Shown here in pieces: positions 25,187 to 37,100 of a stretch of 64,000 nucleotides of DNA. The translations under genes and the position numbers were made by a program. The stretch lies in assembly GCA_020698575.1 (NCBI GenBank), contig CM036246.1:620001-684000 (forward strand), in the 5' to 3' direction. The DNA comes from Bostrychus sinensis (Eukaryota; Chordata; Actinopteri; Gobiiformes; Eleotridae). The notes beneath the pieces are model-generated. The model ran no database searches and was not told the origin of the DNA. It saw only the letters and a list, made by a program, of their open reading frames with translations. The stretch's first letter is position 1. Each line of letters begins with the position of its first letter.

Positions 25187-28100
25187 CTAAATAGCATATT
25201 GTCTATGTTTGAAGATAGGGATGATAAATATAATCTTAGGGGAGAGGACGTTTAAAAACAGGTGATTAGAACTAATATAATGAACGATATTTCAGTTAAA
25301 GGGGTAAACTTGTGGAATTCTGGTATTCATTAATTTACAGCTCAAAAAATTCATTTTAAACACATATGAAAATTAAATTTGAGTTGTTGTTGTAGTTACT
25401 GCCATAGATATAGTTGCAACGTGTCATGTGCATGGTGGATGTCCCTTCTCAGTGTTGTCCAGTTTAGCTCTGGTACATTAGTATTTTTGTTGACCAACCA
25501 CACCATCCCCTTTTTTCTGAAATAGAACTGCATTGCCAACCCCATCTCTTTCAGAAACATCTGGATGAAACAGTAATGTGTAGTCAGGAACAGCCGTATG
25601 CTTTCTTTACCACAGGGCCTGGTGATTTGGCTTTGTGACCTGCGTCTGCAGCTAAGGTGATATGTGGTGCACTCTCAGGTGAGAGAGCACAGAGATGTGT
25701 TTGTGTAGGGGAGAGTTCAGCAGCAATAGCCACGCCCTCAGGTCCCACAGAAATGTCAACTCCATGTTGTGTTCCACACATCATCATAAACTGGGTCATC
25801 ATCCCGGAGATAGGCTAATCTACAATGTATAAGGTCTTTTGGTGGATTATAAGAATGTATCAGTTGTATCCATGGTAACCAGCGTTCAGTCAGTTAGCAC
25901 CAGGATCCGTATTCAGGAGTAACTAATACACCATAGCCAAGAAAGTAAACTCAGGTTCACCTGGGTCATTAACATTTGTTTGAGTGGCCACTGAAACAGT
26001 TCACTGTGAGACCACCAGGAAAAGTCACAACTGTCCCCTCCTCAGGACTTAGTAGCACATGATTTTATCAGAATGACTCATGCATCCATGACCCCCTTTT
26101 TTCCTGGGTTGACCACAGTGTTGTGTGAAATTCGGGCTGAATTGAGGGGCTGTAGAACTGGAGCAGGGGATGCATTTGAGTCTTTGCCTTGTCCCTGACT
26201 TTATACATATTTTTTTCTTTCAAGAATTTGTTGTATCTGCAACCCAAGGACCTGAGCTTGTAGCTTTTGCAGCTCACTCTCCTGACTGCTAGTTTTAGCA
26301 TTGCAATGTCTCATGTGGTGTATTATGTTTGATTCCCATTGATAATATGGCATTGTATCAAAATCAACTGTTTCAGTGTTTGGGGAGGTGGGAGAGGTGA
26401 CTACTTAGGAAGGTGGGAGGAAGTTATTTTCCTCGTCTTGGTTATTTGGGTTTGTCTCTGTGCCTGATCTGAGTTACACCATTTGTATTTGTGGGGCTAC
26501 TGCAGTGGCTGTTGCCTGCTCTCATCATTAAGAGAGGGAGGTACGCATTCAGGGGCGATTGTAGAGTTTCAGTTTTAGGGGAGCTGAGCACCCTGAGCTG
26601 TAAAAGATCCCCAAACAAAATATATTATTTTATAGGAGACTTTTTATAGGAGAGTTGTAAGTATATGTCTTAGAGAGCAATAATTAACTTTATTAATAAC
26701 TGTAGTTTTAAAATTAAATCTGACTAATGTGCTATGGTTAATAATTGAACAAAATAAATAAAACCTGCTCAGAGACAACCCTAGACAGTTTAGTAGTTTG
26801 GGTTAGACTTGGATGCATAGGTTAGCATTTTAATGTGTTTATTTATTTATTTTTAAATACAGTTAAGCTAAGTTCATGTCACCTCAGTTCTTTCTTATAA
26901 ATTATGCAACTGACATAAAATAAAAAAACAAAAACAAAAGAAGCTAAAGGAGATTAAAGCAAAAAATGGGCTGCTGTCACTAAATCCTCTTTTGACGTCT
27001 TCTGACTCTACTCAGCTCACTCACTTTTTTGTCTCACAAAGACACTTATTGTAGTTCAGAATATTTAGCTTGAGATAGCCTAATATTGCAGTCAGTTGAT
27101 GTTAAAAAGTATTATTTTCTGCACGGCCATGGACAAACACCCCAAACTTTAACTGTATGTACCTAACTGCAGTCAGCAAGAGAAACGGAGAAGTCACCAG
27201 TCTGTGCTGCGACAGCAGCAATGGATCAAACCATTTGCTGCAAGGGGGTGTTTTTTCTTTTGTTAAAGTAAGCCTACTTGGTTTTTAATTTGTATGATCA
27301 AGAAATTTGACATTATCTGTTTCAAATACACAATTATAGCATTAAAATATTTTGTTAAAAATTTGTCTCATTTTTAGGGGTGCTGGAACTATTTTGCCTC
27401 TCTACCCATTGCAATTTTTTTTCTGCTTTCTTATTATATTTACCCAGAGATATTTTACCAGTCTGCTCCCATCAATCTTCAGTGGAGTCACAAGAACCAT
27501 GGACAACTGTTTGAACGTTCATTACCTGTTCTTTTGTAGTAGGAGCTCTTTTACTCACTCGCAAACCTTTCTGTCACTTTCTGTCCCCAGTAAAAATAAA
27601 TCTAAAGCTCCAGTCCACTCCTCTTTTGTCATAGTTGTGTTAAGTTTCATTTTTGTTCATTTTGCAGTGGAGGATTAAGTAGGGTACTATTTTTTTTCTT
27701 AGCTGCCTCCAAAAATTTACCCAAGTAGAGGTAAAAGCATCTATGCCATAAATCACTTAAGTAAAGGAGAAATATCTTAACTTTTCACTCAAGTACAGTA
27801 AAAGTACTTTATCTAGTTAGATAAAAGCCACCACTGTCATTCTATCACTATCTGTCCAAATTTTCAAACTGCTAGATAGAATAGAAATGTTATTTAATGT
27901 ACAATCCTAATGTATGGATCTAAACTTTTCACCACACAGAGATCCCTCTACATCTGACCTTGTCCACCCAAGCTTCTACACAGAGACCGTGATCTCTGTG
28001 CGGGATGCGGGTTCTATCTGGATATCTGTGATTTAAGCTTTAAAGACCCAACAGTTCTATTGCCCCGGGCTTTCACCTTCATTATTCTCCACCCCAAAAT

Positions 28101-31100
28101 GCGGCCTATGCAGTCTCTGTTTCAGAATCGCTACTGGAATTTGGACACTACTAAGTGTCCTACACAGTATTGGCCCTATAATAAGAATACAGAGAATCAA
28201 GCCACCCACAGTAAACCAAAAAACTAAAATTCTGTCCCTGCTGTTTTATTGGAGTTCTAAACCTACGAGACTCCAAGCCTCTGTCCACGGTCCAACTGTC
28301 TTGGTCTTACAGGGTATTTATAATTCTTAGCAGTGACTACATTCAATAGATTCTCATCAGATCCTATTCAAAGAGGTAATTTGATTAAGAATTAAACAAG
28401 ATACCCTCAGGGTTCAACCCTGGCTGCCCAATAGACCTAGTCTATTGTCAGCCTTGACCGAGCCACCTGGGCCAACCAAGGTTTCTAATACCGGCTTATT
28501 TTGCTTTCCCTAACATGTGTTAGTATCCTCTGTGTTTATTGCAACCTTACGTGTGTAAAAACTCAAAATCAGTTAACTAAATATAGGCTAAGTAAAACAA
28601 CTTTCTAAATTTGCGAGACTAAGAATTATAGATTTCTGAGACAGTGACAACCCTATGTAATCAAAAGTAGGATGTGCAGAAATATTTATCAGTAAATTGT
28701 CCTTTTTTCAGATAAACAATCACTGCACTAGACAAACATAAGATGCAGTGTGTGCTGCCTTCATGCAGAACTAACCAAATACAATGGACAGTGTTTTATC
28801 GAGCTTTGGTGGCATGGAACTCATTGCTAGAATTTTTGTTGCTGTTACACTTTGAGTATTAGGGACATTTCTAAAGATTTTGAAAAATGATTTAGTTTTG
28901 TTGTAATTATAGAATATGTATTGTAGTCTATAATTCACAAGACGATTGTTGCACACTTAAAATGAACACCAAACCCAAGTAGTTGTAGTGTAGATAAAGA
29001 TTTTTTTGGATTTAAGTTAGTTTGATGGAAGAAAAAAAAAAAACAAACAAGCCAATCACGGTCTTTGGAACTCACAGCAGCTCAGCTTAGCACTGCCTCA
29101 GTGCAGCGCCACACCACTCCACAGAGTACGTACACCACACAACTCACAGGTGGGTTGTGTGGTGTGTAATGTACATTAACAAGAAAACCAATAAAATACA
29201 ACTTACAGTAAACCAAAATCTACAAAATAAAGTGGCAAAAAATAAAGTGATATGATATGAGCTGTTCTATGAGCTTTCTTATCTTTTGGCTTTGAACTAT
29301 TGTATGTCTTGTGTCTTGCTATTGTGTGTGAATATGTATGAATAGTGTAAAATTATAAGTAAAACCTGTAATGAATACAGAAGAACCCCCAGGAAGAATA
29401 GATGCTGATGTTTCAGTGGCTAATGGAGATATTAATAAATTAAACTAAACCAAACTAAACTAAACCTCTAATGGTCCTCCTTGTGTTTTCAGCCTGATGT
29501 CTGGACTGGCTGCTCTGGACGCCAAGTGCTCCAGCCGCCTGGGCCTCATCACCGTCTCCTACTATCTGTGGACCACATTTGTGGCGGTGATCGTGGGCAT
29601 CATTATGGTCCTTATCATCCATCCCGGAGGAGCGGCGCAGAAGGAGGACTCTGAGGACAGTGGCAAGCCCATCATGAGTTCTGCTGACGCTCTGCTGGAC
29701 CTCATACGGTGAGAGCAACCAGTGGTTTCATCTGACTGCCTCAGACATGAACTGTGTATACTTCCTGTGGAGTACTTTTGTTGTTATCTGGGTCACAAAA
29801 GGGTCCTGTCTGTATGTCAGTCAAATATCACTCCGTCAGAATCCTGTGAGGTTATCATAAAGAATTTGTCATTGCCCATTCATTTTTAAAAGTACTATAA
29901 GGAGCATGCACTCGTACTGGTTTGAAAATGGTACTGCAGTCTAAATCAAAACAATGGTCTGTGGGTTGCCAGTCTTTCTGCTTTTCTTACTGGACAATTG
30001 ACAATGCAGGGTTTTAGAACCAAAACAAAAAACGTAAACATAAACAACTTGGCCATTATGAAAAAAAAATAAAAAATTGTGAATAAATCAGCTGCCCCAT
30101 TGTTATCAGTAAAACTAATATTTGATTTAAACATGTTTACCTCATATCTTGGCACACCTGTGGGTCATTTTTATGAAATACAAAAAATAAATACTGTTCA
30201 TAGCACCTTCTGGGCATCTGTTCCTCCACACAGCCTGGGTAATAACAAGGGCTGTGCTGAATGGAGGATTATAATCCTGTGAAGACTGCCTCCTCTCTGG
30301 ACCACACTACAGCATCCCATTCTGAATAAAATGTTTGTAAGTGGATTAATTTCCATTAGACGCCAGCATGGGTTGTGTTGAGAACACATGTTGGCCTTAA
30401 TCCATTATTCCACAGTGTAAATAGCAGCACTTTTATGGGTTAAAGGGGCTGCTGTAACAAGCTTTACAGGAACTGCAAAAATATAGTGAAGACAGAACAG
30501 AAGTGGTGTGACTTACACAAATATTATTAGGGCCATGGCAATATGTTTTATGACATTTTTATTAACCTCTGTGGCAGTGAACAGTTCTTCTGTGGCTTTG
30601 AATGAACAGTTTTAAACATTGCATTAGATGTTTTTCAGTAGATGGGGTGGCTCTGTGCCACTTTCTTCATTTCTTCTCTCAGTCAAAACAGACAAGCTGC
30701 TTTGGCTAACCCACTGTCCAAAATTAAAAAACAATAGGCTGAGGACTTGGCATTGGACATATCTGCGAACAAATGGGAGTCATGTTTACAGAATTGTAAT
30801 ATGCTGTACAAAAAAATAGGCAACAGGTTTATTCAGTTAAAGATAATTCACAGATAGCACCCAACCCCACAACAACTGCACCAGTGGAACTTGATTCCCT
30901 TGGACCCCAACTGGAGATGTAACAAGGACAGTGCCTTAATATTTCACAAACTCTGGAGCTGTCCAGGACTTGGAAAAATATTATGGAGATTATTTTCACT
31001 ATTGTAAACCATTTCACATCTCACCCAAACTGTCTGTTTTGGACTCAACCACAGAACATTCAGACTCTCCTCATTTGAAAAGAGATGGATTATCTTGGCT

Positions 31101-34100
31101 CTTACTACAGCCAAACTGATTATGTTTAGGCATTGGGTGAAAAAAATGCCCTCCTGTCTGAAGAGTGGCTATTGACGAAGGGTAAATTGGCTGCTTACAT
31201 TGGGTTACATCTTATGAGAAAGTTACTTATAGTGTCTTGAATAAGCTTCATCAGTTCAAGTTTACCTGGTCTGCCTACCAGCTGGCTCATGTTGGTTGGT
31301 GTGGTCTTGTGTCTGGGCATTGTGTTTGTAATTTTTGTGGGTGTTATGTTGTTGTCTTGCAAAAAGAAAAAAGTTTAATAAAAAGTGCATTACAAAAAAC
31401 AAAAACAAAAAAACAAAACAAAAACAAAACAACAAAACTAAACTAAACAAAAAATGAGCTGCTGACCGAGCATGCTCTAGTTAGTCTCATGAAGCGTATG
31501 GAAGGATACAGTAAGTTTTTCCTTACAGAGAAGGAGGGTCTAAGGACAGGGATGTCCTGGGTCTGTTTAGTTTGGTGTAGTTATTATTTGTGTCTGATTG
31601 TGTGTCTATGTTTGATTAACTGTTTGTGAAGTCCTTTGACCTTTGTTGTGACACTGAGCTATATAAATAAAATTTAATTAAATTGAATCCTCTGCTGTTT
31701 TGGTAAAAGTGTGATGTGTGAAAACAGACTGAACCAATCCAAACCCTATGAAAACACGTTGTGCTGCAAGCTGGAGTTACCTTGCACAGCAGCTGGATTG
31801 TCATGAACTTTGTGAGTTCACAAATTCACAAAATCCACCTTGTCAGGCTCCCATTGATCCGTTTGGGTCCGGATCTGTGGCGACCGGGCCAATGGTGTGG
31901 CAGTGCTGCCGTGAGTGGGCGGGTTTTAGGTTTGCTGACAACAACAAGCACTTATAGTGATATTTGTTAACAACATAACGACACGGAAAAATGTAAGGTA
32001 TGCTGTGCTACGTTTCCAAAAATCTTCTAACATCTATATTGTGTTGTTTTATTGTCATAGCTGTTTCTTGATTAGCTATGAAGCTGGTGCTTTCTCCAAT
32101 CGCCTCCAAGTATTCTACTGAATGTCCTGCCCATTCACAAAGGTTTTCAATGGGAGCCATTCCAGATTGATATAACCTAAGAAACTCTTTGCTAACGTTA
32201 TATCAGCCTGGCTTTTGCCAGGTTAAAGTAGAGGATTTAAAAAATCTATCTTGTTAGGCTCCCGCTGGTTTGTTTGATTCACACAGCTGGTCATGAGTGG
32301 GTGGATTTTAGGTTTGCCGACAGCAACAATCATTTTGGCAATATGCAAAAAAAAAAAAGGTAATGTACAGCTATACATTGACAAAAGTTTTCTAACAAAC
32401 TGGCCATGGTTCATACAAATGAAGGAGACCACACATATGTACACTGCTCAGAAAAATAAAGGGAACACTAAAATAACATCCTAGATCTGAAGGAATGAAA
32501 TATTCTTATTAAATACTTTGTTCTTTACATAGTTGAATGTGCTGACAACAAAATCACACAGAAATTATTAATGGAAATCAAAGTTATTAACCCACGGAGG
32601 TCTGGATTTGGAGTCACACTCAAAATTAAAGTGGAAAAACACACTGCAGGCTGATCCAATGTAATGTCCTTAAAACGTCAAAATGAGGCTCAGTAGTATG
32701 TGTGGCCTCCTCGTGCCTGTATGACCTCCCTACAACGCCTGCTCCTGGTGAGGTGGCGGATGGTCTCCTGAGGGATCTCCTCCCAGACCTGGACTAAAGC
32801 ATCCGCCAACTCCTGGACAGTCTGTGGTGCAACGTGGCATTGGTGGATGGAGCGAGACATGATGTCCCAGATGTGCTCAGTTGGATTCAGGTCTGGGGAG
32901 CGGGCGGCCAGTCCATAGCATCAATGCCTTCGTCTTGCAGGAACTGCTGACACACTCCAGCCACATGAGGTCTAGCATTGTCTTGCATTAGGAGGAACCC
33001 AGGGCCACCCGCACCAGCATATGGTCTCACAAGGGTCTGAGGATCTCATCTCGGTACCTAATGGCAGTCAGGCTACCTCTGGCGAGCACATGGAGGGCTG
33101 TGCAGCCCCCAAAGAAATGCCACCCTACACCATTACTGACCCACTGCCAAACCAGTCATACTGGAGGATGTTGCTGGCAGCAGAACGTTCTCCACGGCGT
33201 CTCCAGACTCTGTCACGTCTGTCACATGTGCTTTCATCTGTGAAGAGCACAGGGCGCCAGTGGCGAATTTGCCAATCTTGGTGTTCTCTGGCAAATGCCA
33301 AACGTCCTGCACGGTGTTGGGCTGTAAGCACAACCCCCACCTGTGGACATTGGGCCCTCATACCACCCTCATGGAGTCTGTTTCTGACCGTGTGAGCAGA
33401 CACATGCACATTTGTGGCCTGCTGGAGGTCATTTTGCAGGGCTCTGGCAGTGCTCCTCCTGTTCCTCCTTGCACAAAGGAGGAGGTAGCGGTCCTGCTGC
33501 TGACTACTGCTTGACTTGGAGTTACATTGTGTTGTTTAAGTGTTCCCTTTATTTTTTGAGTAATGTAGTTAAAAGGATAAAACATGACACACAAATACAC
33601 GACACGCAATGAAGGCGGTGTTGTGTATGTGAATGTCAGTGGTGTGTGCAAATGCATGTTTGTGTAAGTGCATGTGGATATGTCACTGTCCAAAATAAAA
33701 TCTGTGGCTACTTGGTGGAAGCGTAATGAATTTAAGTTAGGAACTGGGCGCAGAGACCCTTTAAATGAAAATGTGAAATGTAGCATGTAGCTGTGAGAAT
33801 ACCCCATGACAAATATTACAATACAGCATTACAATACAATACATTTGGCTAAATAAAATTTTATCGCCTTGTTTCAGGAACATGTTCCCGTCGAACCTGG
33901 TGCAGGCCACTTTTCAGCAGGTGAGGGCTGTAACTTCTTTCACATTCTGATGCAGCTGTAGTTTACAAATTTTTTGTTTCATTTATTTGCTCATGACCAT
34001 GCTGACCAATGACTTTAAAAATTCTGGTGTTATTTGTTCTAAAATAGCAGATGGCCTGCCTATAACTGAGATTCTCACATAACAAATATTTCTCAAATTT

Positions 34101-37100
34101 ATATTTCTGTTTAACTTCTGCATGGACATCACATGAAGTTATGGCTGTGATTTCTCTTTCCCACTCACTTTTCTCTCTCTGTGACAGTACCGAACCAGCA
34201 GTGACTTCATCCTCAAAGCCAAGCCCACAGTGAGCTCATCCGAGTCCGAGAGCGGCCCGCGCCGGCCGCTTATCTATGGCATCCAAGGTGAAAATGGCTC
34301 CTCCGTTCAGAACTTTGCACTGGACCTCACTCCGCCTCCGGACATCCTCATTCGCACTCGAGAGGGCACCAGTGACGGCATGAACGTCCTGGGCATTGTC
34401 ATTTTCTCAGCCACCATGGGTGAGTCTCCAGCTATTGTTTTCCACGTATCAATTCAGTATATTAATGTTATTACTGTACTCTGTTGTTGGTTTTCAGGTA
34501 TCATGCTGGGCAGGATGGGTCCAAATGGCAGCGCACTGGTGAACTTCTGTCAGAGCCTGAATGAAGCGGTCCTCAGAATTGTTGCTATTGTGATATGGTG
34601 AGACTCACAGAGGAGCCAGAGGGGGAACTGTGTTGTACGTTCCTGTTGGTTTCAGAACACAGATGAAGACAGAAAATAATGTCTCTGCTGTCAGTTTAAA
34701 AGATCTAAACTAGGGCTGGAACTTTAACACGTTAATCACGATTAATTAATTACAACAAAATTAACGCGTAAAATTTTTTTTTACCCAATTAATTGCATTT
34801 GTGACAACACAGAACTTTTCTCAGTGACCTAGTTTCTGGCGCAGAGCTAGACATCCACACCAGACAGAACACCAAATGTGAGTGGATTTCAGCTGTGAAC
34901 AGTTGGATAATGTGCCTACAGACTCCACTACAGGTAACTGCAGGGTTTTCTCTGAGGCTGGCCCACCTCTGCACATCCAGCGCACGGTGCCACTCCTTTT
35001 CTTTTACTTTCAAACGCCTGCATCAAGGAGCCACTCATCATATCTCCAATCGTTCTCACAGCTGACTGAGATACAAAGGAGAGAGGGGACAGGTCCACAT
35101 GGAGGTCACAGGCGAAGCACAGAGGAGAAGACAGAGAGGATAGAGGCACGCCCCGTGTTACTACGTGCACGGGTGGTAGAGGTCAATGCACAAACGCTGA
35201 ATACTGCTCAGTTTGACCACAGTGTTAGTTTGAAATCAAGTTAAAATATGTCAGAACAAACAAATAAGCTCATATATTTTATTTCTGACATAGAGGGAGA
35301 CCGGGGATGCTCGTAACACTTTTTGCTTCAGCACCTGTAACTCACTGAATTTTTGAGCTATGGTTCTCAAGCTTCGATACAAAATACCCAGATTTGTTGC
35401 CTACAAATGGCACCACATTCAAGCCCCTGCAAGAATATCTCAGACCTTGTGGGTTAGTCAAATACACAGTGGTCCTGTATTACAATCTACCCCACTACTC
35501 AAAAGAGTGGTAACAGTCAGGAAAAGATCCAAAAACAGAGGCCACACCATAAAACATGCTTCAGAACTGGTGTATTTTGGAAAAAGAAAAACAATCCAGA
35601 GCACTGTCAGTCTCTCTCCGTGCCTGGCCATAACTCACACGCACACAGTTTAACGTGGGAGTGTGTGAAGTGTAAATGAGTCTAATAACAAACTTTTCAT
35701 GAACATTCAACTACAATGCACCTGTATGAAATAATCTAGGTCTGATATACCTATATTTTTATGTATAAAAGCAAAGCCAGTGTGTATGCATTTGTGAGTA
35801 TATTCTTGATCAGGGTTAGGATTGAATTACAATGTTGACAAGTGAGTGTTAGTAACTCAGTGAGTAGTTGACTGGGCCATCTTTTTGACCTCATTAGATG
35901 TTTTTTTTTTAAAAACATCATAGGCACAGCTCTCTTCTTTTCCACTTCCTGGGCCTGCTGTACAATGATTAAAATCAAGTCTTATACCGTATTTTTCGCA
36001 CTATAAGGCGCATCGGATTATAAGGCGCACCTTCAGTGAATGGCCTATTTTAAAACTGTTTTCATATATAGGGCGCACCGCATTATAAGGCTCATAGAAT
36101 AGAAGCTACTGTAGTGGCTGGGGTTGCGTTAGGCATCCACTAGATGGAGCTGCGCTAAAGGGAATGTCAATAAAACAGTCAGATAAGTCAGTCAGTCAAA
36201 CTTTATTAATAGAATACAAACCAGCGTTCTTACAACTCCGTTCACTCCCAAAACAAGTTAGTGCATTCACAATACGGTACCGTACGTACCGGTAGCTCTT
36301 ATTTGCGCCACCCTCGTTGAAAACAATGTATTTCCAACTCCATTTGTCACAGTTCAAAGCTACATGAACAGCGTTCGAGCGCTGAGTTTTCTGTCCCCTC
36401 AATGTCGCAACTCTTCTACTGAGATGGAGCAAAGGCCGCGCCTCCTTGTTCTTTTGCGGCAGGATCCATAAACACGCCTATGGCACACATGAACAGCTGG
36501 GACTGGAATTCCCCTTTACCATTTTTACCGCTGTCACTTCGACGACGCCCCCTGAATACGGTAGCCATAATTAACCAACATTGATCCATATATAAGGCGC
36601 ATCGGATTATAAGGCGCACTGTCGGTTTTTGAGAAAATGAAAGGCTTTTAGGTGCGCCTTATAGTGTGGAAAATACGGTATAAGTTTTATATATGTTTTT
36701 AGTAAGGGGATGGTTGTAACGTCTTTAGAATCTTTGTTACAACCATCCTCACTGTGTTAGTAAAGTGCTTTGAAATAAGCAGAGAGAAAATGCATCACAT
36801 TTTACCTGAGAAGCTACTCTTTAGTCTACTGTAAGTCCTGTAATTGTATCTGCAGTTGTATGAGCCTACAACGCAAAATATAGTTTTGGTAAAAATTACT
36901 TTCTTATCGCAAATTTTTTTTTCTCAATAAAATCTACATGCTCCTGTTTCCAGCCTTGAAAATCACCAGGTGGATCAGGGACGAAGTGGCTAAAATATGA
37001 CCATTAGAACTCTATCTGTTTCCTGACTGAGGAACTGGTGCTGTTACATCTCCCCCCATGTCATAACCATCCCTGGTCTCTCCTATAAAAATTGCTAGTT

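Noticed and set aside
27950..28500. LTR of the retrovirus-like element
   Set aside because: Composition is LTR-like, but no second copy, TG...CA ends or primer-binding site could be defined.
34230..34601. 123-codon ORF read as a single exon
   Set aside because: It spans two slc1a7 exons plus the 78-bp intron, whose GT and AG borders match the family exon junction; kept only as a finding about possible retention.
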